Of a stretch of 64,000 nucleotides of DNA, positions 55,079 to 63,565 are shown in pieces. How positions within the stretch are numbered: position 1 is the first letter of the stretch; each line of letters begins with the position of its first letter. The notes below the pieces were generated by a model. The model did not search any database, had not been told where the DNA came from, and saw nothing but the letters and a program-made list of their open reading frames with translations. The position numbers and the translations under genes were made by a program. Origin of the DNA: Paraburkholderia gardini (GTDB taxonomy: Bacteria > Pseudomonadota > Gammaproteobacteria > Burkholderiales > Burkholderiaceae); the NCBI RefSeq assembly GCF_907164575.1, contig NZ_CAJQYY010000013.1:1-64000 (forward strand), given 5' to 3'.

Positions 55079-55723
55079 TTACCAGACGAGCGGAACCAGT
55101 CGCTTCACGCGACTGCAATAGGTGATGTACTGCGCGCCAAACGTCTGCAGCATCAAACCTTCTTCATAGCGGATGCGTCGCACGAAAGCGGCCAGTAGCA
55201 GCACACCGGCCAGCGCGGCGGCGACCGGCGCATGCATGGCGAGCAGCATGCCGGTGTAGAGGAACCAGGCACCCGTGTAGCTCGGGTGACGCATCAGGCG
55301 ATACGGACCGCTCGAAATCACCTGCTGGCCTGACTGCACGCGCACGTGCCAGGTAAAGAAGCGCCCGAGCTCCGCGACAGCCCATGCGCGCAGTAGCGCG
55401 CCGGCGATGGCAGCCGCGAACGCGACGACGGCAAGCGTGTCCCAGGCCATGCTTCCCGGGTAGCGCCACACGAGACATTCGACCACGCCGCCCAGCATCA
55501 CCAGATACACCGTCCATACGAGCTGCCTTGCCGTACCTCGATCTTCGGGCGGTGCGTCGCGATCGAGCGGGCTGTAGGCAGGCTGCGTCAGTGAGGCGAG
55601 CAACCCCGCCCCCACCATCGCCCAAAGCTTCGACGAAGCGAGCGCGGCGGGCTGAAGAACCGCGGCAGGCACGAGAAAAACAAGCGTCACCGCGACGAGT
55701 CCAGTCATGAATTTGCGAATCAT
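55079..55723 (-). CDS. Membrane methyltransferase, isoprenylcysteine-carboxyl/phospholipid methyltransferase type
   Basis: A 214-residue protein with five or so membrane spans and the signature GPYRLMRHPSYTGAWF (residues about 142-157) followed by FVRRIRYEEGLM, hallmarks of ICMT/PEMT-type SAM methyltransferases. It probably methylates a lipid-linked headgroup (amine or carboxyl). Start at the ATG after GAGGGG; the longer frame upstream is antisense to the P450 gene's coding register and rejected. It lies 13 bases after the P450 stop. Confidence 0.82.
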   Translation of the reverse strand: MIRKFMTGLVAVTLVFLVPAAVLQPAALASSKLWAMVGAGLLASLTQPAYSPLDRDAPPEDRGTARQLVWTVYLVMLGGVVECLVWRYPGSMAWDTLAVVAFAAAIAGALLRAWAVAELGRFFTWHVRVQSGQQVISSGPYRLMRHPSYTGAWFLYTGMLLAMHAPVAAALAGVLLLAAFVRRIRYEEGLMLQTFGAQYITYCSRVKRLVPLVW

Positions 55724-55736
55724 GTGAGGCCCCTCG

Positions 55737-56975
55737 TCATGCGGTAGCAGGCAGTGACTGCAACCCGCGAAACACCACGGTGCCAGGCAACCAGCGCGGA
55801 TTGTCGATCTCCGGTTTGAGATCCGGCAGGCGCTCGAAAATCGTTTGCAGCGCGACTTCGGTTTCGACCTGGCCGAGTTGCGCGCCGAGGCAGTAGTGCG
55901 GGCCGCCGCCGAACGAAAGCGGGTAGCTGCTTCTGCGCGAAATGTCGAAACGGTCGGCGTCCGCCCAGGCCGCCGAATCGCGGTTCGCCGACGCCAGGAT
56001 GCAGAGGATCGTTTCGCCAGCCTTGATCGGGGCACCCGCGACCTCGATGTCTTCGCGTGCCTGGCGCGGCGTCATCTGCACGGCCGAGTCGTAGCGGACC
56101 ATCTCGGTGACCGCGTCGGGCAGCAGCGTCATGTCGCTTTTCAGCGCGCGTAGCTGGTCGGGGTGCCGGTACAGTGCAAGTAGCCCGTTGCCGATCGTGT
56201 TCACCGTCGTCTCCTGGCCACCGACGAAGATCATCTGCAGGTTGTCGATCGTCTCGGCGCGCGTTATCCGGCCGTCCGCCTCGGCCGCAATGAGCTGCGA
56301 CGTCAGATCGTCACCAGGCTCGCGCCGGCGCAATTCGACCAGCCATTGAAAATACTCGTGAGCTTCGTTGACAGCCTTGTTCTGTTCGAACAGTTCCAGG
56401 GGACTCAACGGTGCGGGTTCGAGCGCGCGCGAACCGTTGGCACTGCGCTGGCTGAACTTCGGCCAGTCCTGTTCCGGGATACCGATCAGGTGGCAGATCA
56501 CCGCGCTCGGCAAGGGAAAAGCAAGATCCAGCATGACGTCGAACGCGGTCTTTTTGAGTGCCGCGTCGACCAGACCGTTCATCACTGACCGCATGAACGG
56601 ACGCATCGCCTCGATCCGCTTGTGGGAGAAACTACGTGCGACCGCGTTGCGCACGCGCAGGTGATCGTCGCCGTCTTTCATCACCATCATGTTGCGGGCC
56701 GATGCGTACACCGGCTGCTCGACGATGCCTGGACCGAGCCGCTTCGACATGTTCTCGAAGTAGAAGTACCCGCGTCCGAAATGCGCATCCTTCAGCATGA
56801 ACGAGACTTCGCTGTGCCGGCTGGCAACCCATACGCCATGGGGCGAGCGATACATCGGTGCATGCTCGCGCAGCTGCGCATAGACGTGATAGGGATCCCG
56901 CACGTGCAGGGGATGAGGAATGAGCGGATCGAATGCGGGGGCAAAAGCGGCCGTGTCCGGTGAAAGCGCTGACAT
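55737..56975 (-). CDS. Cytochrome P450
   Basis: A 412-residue soluble bacterial P450. Haem Cys362 lies in SFGGGPHYCLGAQL; the ExxR of the K helix is in VTEMVRYDS; the I helix FVGGQETTVNT has Gly-Gly-Gln-Glu-Thr at the oxygen site. It should hydroxylate or epoxidise a fatty acyl or amine intermediate, with redox partners encoded elsewhere. CAGGAGAA precedes the chosen ATG; 21 in-frame codons upstream lie within the ligase gene end. Confidence 0.92.
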   Translation of the reverse strand: MSALSPDTAAFAPAFDPLIPHPLHVRDPYHVYAQLREHAPMYRSPHGVWVASRHSEVSFMLKDAHFGRGYFYFENMSKRLGPGIVEQPVYASARNMMVMKDGDDHLRVRNAVARSFSHKRIEAMRPFMRSVMNGLVDAALKKTAFDVMLDLAFPLPSAVICHLIGIPEQDWPKFSQRSANGSRALEPAPLSPLELFEQNKAVNEAHEYFQWLVELRRREPGDDLTSQLIAAEADGRITRAETIDNLQMIFVGGQETTVNTIGNGLLALYRHPDQLRALKSDMTLLPDAVTEMVRYDSAVQMTPRQAREDIEVAGAPIKAGETILCILASANRDSAAWADADRFDISRRSSYPLSFGGGPHYCLGAQLGQVETEVALQTIFERLPDLKPEIDNPRWLPGTVVFRGLQSLPATA

Positions 56976-57015
56976 GAAATTCTCCTGAGAAAGAGGCGAA
57001 TGGGGACGAACGGGT

Positions 57016-58845
57016 TCAGACGGGAAGCGGCGTTTCATGGCGTGCGTCGCGGGCAGTGCCCGTATCCACGAAACGCGGGTTCGTCCATTGCGCGACGACC
57101 TGAAGACGATCTTCGAGGAACTGCTCGCGGCAGGGACGGCGCGACAGCTTGCCGCTCGTTGTCTTGGGAATGCTGCCGTTGGCGATCAGAACGATCGCGT
57201 AGGGCTGGATGCCGTGATGCCGGTAGATGGCGTCTCGCATGCAGGCGGCGATCTCGTCGACGCGAAGCTCGTCGCGCCGGTTGATTTCCTGCGCGAACAC
57301 AAGATGATCCTCATTGCCGACGGCGATGCAAAACGCGATGCCGCACCCCGGACGCATCGCCTCGTGGCACTGGTCGACGGTACGTTCGATGTCGTGCGGA
57401 TAGTGATTGACGCCACGAATGATGATCAGGTCCTTGAGACGGCCACTGACATACAGTTCGCCATCACGCATGAAGCCGAGGTCGCCCGTCTTCAGATAGG
57501 CGCCCGCGCGGTTGTGCAGAGGAGCATCGAATACCGCGGCAGTCGCGGACGGGCGCTCCCAATACCCCGCTGTCACTGACGGCCCCGCGACCCAGATTTC
57601 GCCGACGCATCCGTCGGCACGCTCGAGTGCCGTGTCCGGATCGACGATGCGCACGTCGAGACCGGTTGCCGGCCTGCCGCAGCTGACCAGTTCGCGCACC
57701 AACGTGTTGAGCGAGGTGCTCTCCTGCGCGATGGCCCGCGCCTCGTTCGCATAGGCCATGCTGTCGATCGACAGCGTACGGGGCGGTTCGTCGCGCCGCT
57801 TGCCGGTCACGAAGAGCGTGGTCTCCGCCATGCCATAACAGGGATAGAAGGCACCGCGCCGGAATCCGCGCGGCCCGAAGCGTTCGGCGAAACGGTTCAA
57901 CGTGTCGGCCCGCACCGGCTCCGCACCGGAATACGCCAGCTCCCAGCTCGACAGGTCCAGCATCCCGAGCGCTTCGTCGGTGACCTTGTCGACACACAGC
58001 TCGTAAGCAAAATTGGGCGCGCCGCTGATGGTGCAACGTCGCTTCGACAGTTCGCTGAGCCATCGCTCAGGGCGGCGCAGAAAAGCGGCCGGCGCCATGA
58101 AGCTGACCGGCACGCCCGCGCAGAATGTCGCGAGCATCGAACCGATCAGTCCCATGTCGTGATACGGCGGCAGCCACGTCAGAACGCGATCGTCGGGCCT
58201 GAACTGCATATGCAGCGCGATCAGGTAGACGTTGTGCAGCAGATTGCCGTGCGTGACCTTGACGCCTTTCGGCGTGCCTGTCGAACCCGACGTGTATTGC
58301 AGAATCGCGATCTGTTCGCGGCCTGCATGCGGATCGCGCCATGCGTCTTCGAGAGATCCGATCGCGAGATCGGTATCGGTCGCGAACCAGCGCAGCCGGG
58401 CGAGCGGTCCGGCCCCATCGTCCAGCTGGGTGAGCGTTGCGGCAGTCGTCAGTGCGGCGCTCGCGCCGCAATCGCGTGCGACGGCGGCAAGCCGGTCGCG
58501 CAGACGCGGGTTCAGCGGCGGGTACGCGGGCACACCGATCATGCCGGCATACAGGCAGCCGAACAGCGCGCACAGGTAGTCGAGCCCCGCCGGGTAAAGC
58601 AGCAGTACGCGGTCACCCGGTTTGCCCGAGGTTTGCAGTAGCGCGGCAATCTGCCTCGCTCGCTGATCGAAGCGCAAACAGGTGATCGACTGATCCTCAG
58701 GCTGCGAGCCCGAATAGTCGATGTAGGTAAACGGCTGCCCAGCCGGATTGGCATGCGCGTGGCCGCGCGCGACTTCGACGAGGCTCGAACTGCCGTACGG
58801 CGCGGCCGGAACCAGAAGCTGAAGCGGTTGGTTCGATGCGGTCAT
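57016..58845 (-). CDS. Fatty-acyl-AMP ligase (FAAL)
   Basis: A 609-residue adenylate-forming enzyme with the A3 motif QYTSGSTGTPKGVKVTH, TWLPPYHDMGLIG, the FAAL-typical SGAPNFAYELC, GMAETTLFVTG and TGDLGFMRDGELYVSGRLKD followed by RGVNHYPHDIE. FAALs activate fatty acids as acyl-AMP and load them directly on an acyl carrier protein rather than CoA. The gene starts 37 bases after the ACP-aminotransferase-reductase gene, so that ACP domain is the expected acceptor. AAGGAGAT precedes the ATG. Confidence 0.92.
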   Translation of the reverse strand: MTASNQPLQLLVPAAPYGSSSLVEVARGHAHANPAGQPFTYIDYSGSQPEDQSITCLRFDQRARQIAALLQTSGKPGDRVLLLYPAGLDYLCALFGCLYAGMIGVPAYPPLNPRLRDRLAAVARDCGASAALTTAATLTQLDDGAGPLARLRWFATDTDLAIGSLEDAWRDPHAGREQIAILQYTSGSTGTPKGVKVTHGNLLHNVYLIALHMQFRPDDRVLTWLPPYHDMGLIGSMLATFCAGVPVSFMAPAAFLRRPERWLSELSKRRCTISGAPNFAYELCVDKVTDEALGMLDLSSWELAYSGAEPVRADTLNRFAERFGPRGFRRGAFYPCYGMAETTLFVTGKRRDEPPRTLSIDSMAYANEARAIAQESTSLNTLVRELVSCGRPATGLDVRIVDPDTALERADGCVGEIWVAGPSVTAGYWERPSATAAVFDAPLHNRAGAYLKTGDLGFMRDGELYVSGRLKDLIIIRGVNHYPHDIERTVDQCHEAMRPGCGIAFCIAVGNEDHLVFAQEINRRDELRVDEIAACMRDAIYRHHGIQPYAIVLIANGSIPKTTSGKLSRRPCREQFLEDRLQVVAQWTNPRFVDTGTARDARHETPLPV

Positions 58846-58882
58846 GGGGATCTCCTTGAAACGGATATGTCGGCACGCGGGC

Positions 58883-61837
58883 TCAGGCCAGTGGCAGTGC
58901 ACGTTGTGCGGTGAGGTCGATGAAGCGTTGCCACTGGTCTTCCGCCAGAGGCCGGCCGAAGCTCTGGAGACCCGCGAGCGTGAAGCCGTGTTTGCGTGCG
59001 AGTTGCTGTTGTCGCGCGATCTCCCGCACATCCAGCGTGTTGCCGATACTCACGTTCTCGAAACGTCCTTCGAGTGCGAGCAGCATCGTTTCGGCCATGC
59101 ACGCGAACGCCGTGCCGGACGCAATGCCATACGGACCGATACGCGGGGAGCCCGGCAACGCGATGACTCCGCCGTCGATCACGAGTACGTCGGGACGGTC
59201 ATCGACGATCGAAGCCGGGATGGAGCGTGGCCTCGAGATGTCGCACACGATGGCTCCCGGTCGCAGCAGGGTCTCGTCGATGACGTCGCCGGGAAAACTG
59301 GTTGCCGCGAGTGCGACGTCCGTCTCGCCGAGCGCGCGGATGTCGCCTGTGAGCACGAGCGTCCCCTGCTCTTCCAGCTGTGCGATCAGCGCATCGGTGT
59401 CGGGTTGGCACGAAGCGGCGTTCGCCTGCACCGCGGCACGCCTGATCTGCGCGGCAACAGAGTCGGGGAGAAAGGTTTCGTCGCATGGCGAAAGCGCACC
59501 GTCGACGATCATGCGCGCCACGGCAAGAAGCCGGGCGCGCCCGATCTCGCGCGTGTGTGCCGGATTGCCGATCAGCAACATTCGTGCAGCGCGGCGCGAC
59601 AGCAGGATCGCCATGCACGATCCGATCGCACCCGCCGCGCCGATGACCGCGGCCGCACTCGCGTCCCACTGACGGCCGGTGCGATGCATGACGTCGTCGA
59701 GTGCTTCGACGCCCGCGGCGACGGTGTATGAATTGCCCGATGTCAGTGCGACGTCCTGATTCAGCAGTTGCGCGCCGCCGCCGCTGACCACGGACGTGTA
59801 GGCGCCGAGGCCGACAATCCGCGCGCCGCGCTCGCACGCAAGCCTGATGCCCCTGTTCAGCACCGCGATGGCCTCGTGTTGAGAAAGCTGACGCAACTGC
59901 GCCGCGGTGTGGCTGATCATGATGAAATCGCCCCGCGCCTTCGCACCTGCCAGCGATTCGATCCGCGCACTGGAACCGACGACGGGATCGATCAGGCCGT
60001 CCATGCTTGCCGCGAACTCCGCCAGTTCGTCCGCGTTCAGGATGTTCAGGCTGGGGTCGTAGTCGGCATAGCTTTGCGCGTCGAGCGGGTGAATCAGAAA
60101 CCCGAAGCGATGTTCGTCTGCCGCATCATGCGAAAGAAGATGCGCCGTAGCGCGCGACGCGTCCGACGACGACGACGTGACTTCAGTGATATCGGGCAGC
60201 CCGGACGCCTCAGGCTTGTCGACCGCCCCGGCTGTCGCGCATGCGGGTGCCTCGCGCCGCAGCAGCGCACGATAGAAACGGCCTGTATCGCAGCTCGCCA
60301 GCACGCTAAACGCGCGCTCGAGCGCGTCAGCGGCCCTGTCGCAATGCTCGCGCGTCGCCGTCAGCGGCGGCTGGACGCGCAGCACATCGCCTCGATTGAG
60401 CGTCGGCGCGAAGCGGACCCGCTCGACATTCAGCAAGTAACTCGCGACAAACTGAGCCAGTTCGCCCTGCTGCGCGGCGATGCCGAGGAAGTTCTCCGGC
60501 CAGCGCGCACGATCCGTATTCAGACGGATACCCAGCATGAATCCCTGCCCGCGGATCTCGTCGATCAAAAACGGAAAACGCGTGCGCATCGCCTCCAGCC
60601 GCTGCTTCAGACGGGCGCCTTCGACGCGCACGTGACGCAGCAATTCACCCCCGTTGCGCGTGAGCCGCTCCAGCGTGGCGAGCCCGACGCGCGACGCCAG
60701 CGCGTTGCCCGCAAACGTCGACGAATGCTTCAACGCGAACTTTTCGCTGTATACCGCCTGGGTGCACAGCACGGCACCGACCGGGACGAGACCGCCGCCC
60801 AGCGCCTTCGACAGCAGGAGAATGTCCGGGCGCACGCCTTCGTACTCGCAGGCGAACATCGCACCGGTACGTCCGAGCCCGGTCTGTACTTCATCGACAA
60901 TCAGTACGACGCCATGTCGCCGACAGATTGTCTCGACTGCGGCCAGATATCCTTTCGGCGGAACGTGAACGCCGCCCTCGCCCTGGATGGGCTCGACGAT
61001 GAACGCGGCATAGACGCCTGCCCGGGAAGCAAGATGCTGTTCGAGCGCGGCGGCGTTGCCGTACTCGATATGGTCGAATCCTGCGAGTGGCAGGCCGAAA
61101 TGCGATTGATAGTCCGGCTTGCCAGTGGCCGACAATGCGCCGAACGTCTTGCCGTGGAAAGCGTTTCTCGTCGAAAGGATGTGCGTTCGACCCGTGGCAT
61201 GACGAGCCATCTTGAGCGCGGCTTCCACCGACTCCGCGCCGCTGTTCGTGAACGTCACATATCGAAGCCCCGGCGGCGCCAGTTCGATCAACCGTTTCGC
61301 GAGAAGTCCAGCCGACACGAGACAGGATGGCTGCGCGAAAACCGGTTCCGCGTCGATGCGCAGCGTATCGACCGCGCGCCAGATATCCTCAGGATGGTGC
61401 CCAAAAGGAACAGCGCCGTATTGCGCAAGGAAGTCGAGATATTGTTCGCCTTCCTGGTCGTAGAGAAACGCACCGCCAGCGCGCACGAACGACCTGTCTA
61501 TCTGGATCTGCTCCAGCTTTCTGGCCAGCCACGGATTCACGAAAGATTCAAATGCGCTTGCGGAACCCGAACCGGATTTCGGTGCTTGCTGTAGTTCGAC
61601 CAGCGCATTGGCAAGTCCGGCCGAATCGGTTACGTATTCAAGAAAGTCGACCGGAATCGAGCGTTCAAGCCAGCGCTCCAGCGAACTGAGCAGCTCGGCA
61701 CCGGACAGCGAGTCGATGCCCAGATCAGCCAGGCTGGCCGCGCCACCGCTCCATGCAGCGTTGAAATGCGCCCGCGTATAGGCGATCAGCCATGCAGTTA
61801 TTTCCTGCTCTGTCTTTATTGACACTGAACCATCCAT
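58883..61837 (-). CDS. ACP - class III aminotransferase - acyl-ACP-reductase-like trifunctional protein
   Basis: A 984-residue fusion. Residues 1-85: acyl carrier protein with Ser43 in LGIDSLSG for phosphopantetheine. Residues about 95-510: class III PLP aminotransferase (TNSGAESVEAALKMAR, IVDEVQTGLGRTG, Lys344 in LLLSKALGGG). Residues about 600-960: resembles cyanobacterial acyl-ACP reductase AAR (FGFLIHPLD, RGARIVGLGAYTSVVSGG, SGNSYTVAAG, NADPH site AAVIGAAGAIGSCMAIL, and catalytic Cys913 in FACMAETMLLALEG). Together these predict acyl-ACP to aldehyde to primary fatty amine on one protein. Start is the ATG; a TTG four codons upstream is the alternative and neither has a good ribosome site. 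Confidence 0.88.
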   Translation of the reverse strand: MDGSVSIKTEQEITAWLIAYTRAHFNAAWSGGAASLADLGIDSLSGAELLSSLERWLERSIPVDFLEYVTDSAGLANALVELQQAPKSGSGSASAFESFVNPWLARKLEQIQIDRSFVRAGGAFLYDQEGEQYLDFLAQYGAVPFGHHPEDIWRAVDTLRIDAEPVFAQPSCLVSAGLLAKRLIELAPPGLRYVTFTNSGAESVEAALKMARHATGRTHILSTRNAFHGKTFGALSATGKPDYQSHFGLPLAGFDHIEYGNAAALEQHLASRAGVYAAFIVEPIQGEGGVHVPPKGYLAAVETICRRHGVVLIVDEVQTGLGRTGAMFACEYEGVRPDILLLSKALGGGLVPVGAVLCTQAVYSEKFALKHSSTFAGNALASRVGLATLERLTRNGGELLRHVRVEGARLKQRLEAMRTRFPFLIDEIRGQGFMLGIRLNTDRARWPENFLGIAAQQGELAQFVASYLLNVERVRFAPTLNRGDVLRVQPPLTATREHCDRAADALERAFSVLASCDTGRFYRALLRREAPACATAGAVDKPEASGLPDITEVTSSSSDASRATAHLLSHDAADEHRFGFLIHPLDAQSYADYDPSLNILNADELAEFAASMDGLIDPVVGSSARIESLAGAKARGDFIMISHTAAQLRQLSQHEAIAVLNRGIRLACERGARIVGLGAYTSVVSGGGAQLLNQDVALTSGNSYTVAAGVEALDDVMHRTGRQWDASAAAVIGAAGAIGSCMAILLSRRAARMLLIGNPAHTREIGRARLLAVARMIVDGALSPCDETFLPDSVAAQIRRAAVQANAASCQPDTDALIAQLEEQGTLVLTGDIRALGETDVALAATSFPGDVIDETLLRPGAIVCDISRPRSIPASIVDDRPDVLVIDGGVIALPGSPRIGPYGIASGTAFACMAETMLLALEGRFENVSIGNTLDVREIARQQQLARKHGFTLAGLQSFGRPLAEDQWQRFIDLTAQRALPLA

Positions 61838-61943
61838 TTTCTGAATCAAGCGAGTTCAAGCCGCGCCCCAAAGGCGCTTCAAATTCTGGTTTCCCGTCTC
61901 TTTCGTCTTGATTTATCGAAATATAAACAGGCCATCATTAGCT

Positions 61944-61954
61944 TTACTAAGTAA
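61944..61954. promoter_or_regulatory. Palindrome, candidate operator of the lipid operon
   Basis: TTACT, A, AGTAA: a perfect dyad in the AT-rich promoter region, overlapping the weak -35-like sequence about 105 bases before the start of the fusion gene. The regulator is unknown; no regulatory gene lies in the window near this operon. Confidence 0.35.
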
Positions 61955-62195
61955 TTTAATCGCAACGTGAGACTTCCGTGCGATCAAGATTAACCGTTAG
62001 CCAGGCTCCCCGTAAATCAGACGACTGAATCTGGATCAAGGTTTTGGCGATTACAAAATAAGCTATCCAAAACAAATAAAATTGAGGCGCTTCTTATGAA
62101 TATCGGCTTATTTAAGAGATTCGAGGCGTTGCCTGCTCGAGGCAAAGAGGCGGGAGATGGAAGAAGCCGGCGGGCGGGCTGGGAGTCCACGCGCG

Positions 62196-62237
62196 AAAAA
62201 AACACCCTGGGAGCCGGATTCGCTCGCAGGGTGTTTT
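62196..62237 (-). terminator. Intrinsic terminator downstream of the LivJ-like gene
   Basis: An 11-bp stem (62199-62209 with 62227-62237), followed on the minus strand by a seven-base T run. A second hairpin with 9-bp arms (62245-62253 and 62270-62278) lies just upstream in transcription order. Confidence 0.82.
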
Positions 62238-62329
62238 CGAAGCTACCCGGATCGCAGGGGAAAGACTGGGATCCGGGTTGTGAAGCACGCGCCGCGTTTT
62301 CGCAGCGCTATTCCTTGACGAAGCGGCTG

Positions 62330-63478
62330 TTACTTGCCGCCCACGCTTTGCAGCGTCGTCCACTTGCCGTCGACAACCTTGTACAGCGTGATGCCGCCGT
62401 TCTTCAGGTCACCCTTGCTGTCGTAAGCGAGGTCTTTCGACGTCACGGCCGGCATCGACGTCTGCGCGAGCATCGGCAGGTACTTTGCCGGATCCGTCGA
62501 GTTTGCCTTCTTCATTGCATTGAAGAGTGCCATTGCGCCGTCGTAGGCGTACGGCGAGTACGTCTGCACGTCTTCGTTGAAGCGCTTCTTGTACTTCGCG
62601 ACGTAGTCCTTGCCGCCCGGCATTTCGTCCAGCGGCAGGCCGGCGAGCGACGCCACCGTGCCGTTCGCCGAGTCACCCGCGATCTTCAGGAACGTGTCCG
62701 TCTTGACCATTTCGCCGGCCATCAGCGGCGCCTTCATGCCAAGCGTCTTCATCTGCTTGACCATCGGGCCCGCTTGCGAATCCGCGCCGCCGTAATAGAT
62801 CAGGTCCGGATTCGCGGCCTTCAGCTTCGTCAGAATTGCCTTGAAGTCGACGGCCTTGTCGTTCGTGTACTCGCGCGCGATGATCGTTGCGCCCGATGCC
62901 TTCGCGGCCTTCTCGAACTGGTCAGCCAGACCCTGGCCGTATGCGGTGCGGTCGTCGACGATCGCGATCTTCTTCATGCCAAGCGACTTCGCTGCGAACG
63001 TACCAGCCACCGAACCTTGCTGCGTGTCGGAGGTCATCATGCGAAACGTCGTCTTGAAGCCTTGCTGCGTGTACTCAGGCGCCGTCGCCATCGCGATTTC
63101 CGGGATGCCTGCGTTCGCGTAGATGCGCGAAGCCGGGATCGTCGTACCCGAGTTGAAGTGGCCGAGCATGCCCTTGATGCCGTCGTCGACGAGCTTCTGT
63201 GCGACCGTCGTGCCGGTGCGCGGGTCAGCCTGGTCGTCGGCCGAGTCGAGCACGAAGTGCACCGGCTTGCCGCCGATCACCGGCTTCGTCGCGTTCTCTT
63301 CTTCCACAGCCAGCGTGATGCCGTTCTGGAAATCCTTGCCGTAGTGCGCCTGAGCGCCCGTCATCGGACCGGCAAAGCCGATCTTCACGTCTTCAGCCGT
63401 TTGTGCCTGCGCGGTCCCCGCCAGCGACATGACCGCGACGAGCGTCGCAGCTGTCAGCCCTTTCATCGTGTGTTGCAT
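62330..63478 (-). CDS. Branched-chain amino acid ABC transporter substrate-binding protein
   Basis: A 382-residue LivJ/LivK-type periplasmic binding protein with a signal peptide (MKGLTAATLVAVMSLAGTAQA, cut after AQA) and mature start EDVKIGFAGPMTGAQAHYGKD. The ILTKLKAANPDLIYYGGADSQAG and ATAPEYTQQGFKT blocks are typical. Start at the ATG following AAGGAGAAGC. It stands alone without its permeases; they are expected elsewhere in the genome. It terminates at the hairpin near 62200. Confidence 0.93.
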   Translation of the reverse strand: MQHTMKGLTAATLVAVMSLAGTAQAQTAEDVKIGFAGPMTGAQAHYGKDFQNGITLAVEEENATKPVIGGKPVHFVLDSADDQADPRTGTTVAQKLVDDGIKGMLGHFNSGTTIPASRIYANAGIPEIAMATAPEYTQQGFKTTFRMMTSDTQQGSVAGTFAAKSLGMKKIAIVDDRTAYGQGLADQFEKAAKASGATIIAREYTNDKAVDFKAILTKLKAANPDLIYYGGADSQAGPMVKQMKTLGMKAPLMAGEMVKTDTFLKIAGDSANGTVASLAGLPLDEMPGGKDYVAKYKKRFNEDVQTYSPYAYDGAMALFNAMKKANSTDPAKYLPMLAQTSMPAVTSKDLAYDSKGDLKNGGITLYKVVDGKWTTLQSVGGK

Positions 63479-63565
63479 AGCTTCTCCTTTGGTACCAGGT
63501 GTGAGTGGAGCGACATCGGGGTCACCGTGCCGCTTCCATTTTTTGAATTGATCGTCGAGGTTCGC

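Larger units (their letters stand above)
61838..62329. other. AT-rich regulatory region upstream of the lipid operon
   Basis: About 490 bases with no gene. From 61850 to 62110 the base composition is clearly more AT-rich than the flanks. It includes a perfect 11-base dyad TTACT-A-AGTAA at 61944-61954 and, on the minus strand, a weak TTAGTA with TTTATA 17 bases on. The right third holds the LivJ terminator structures. Confidence 0.55.
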
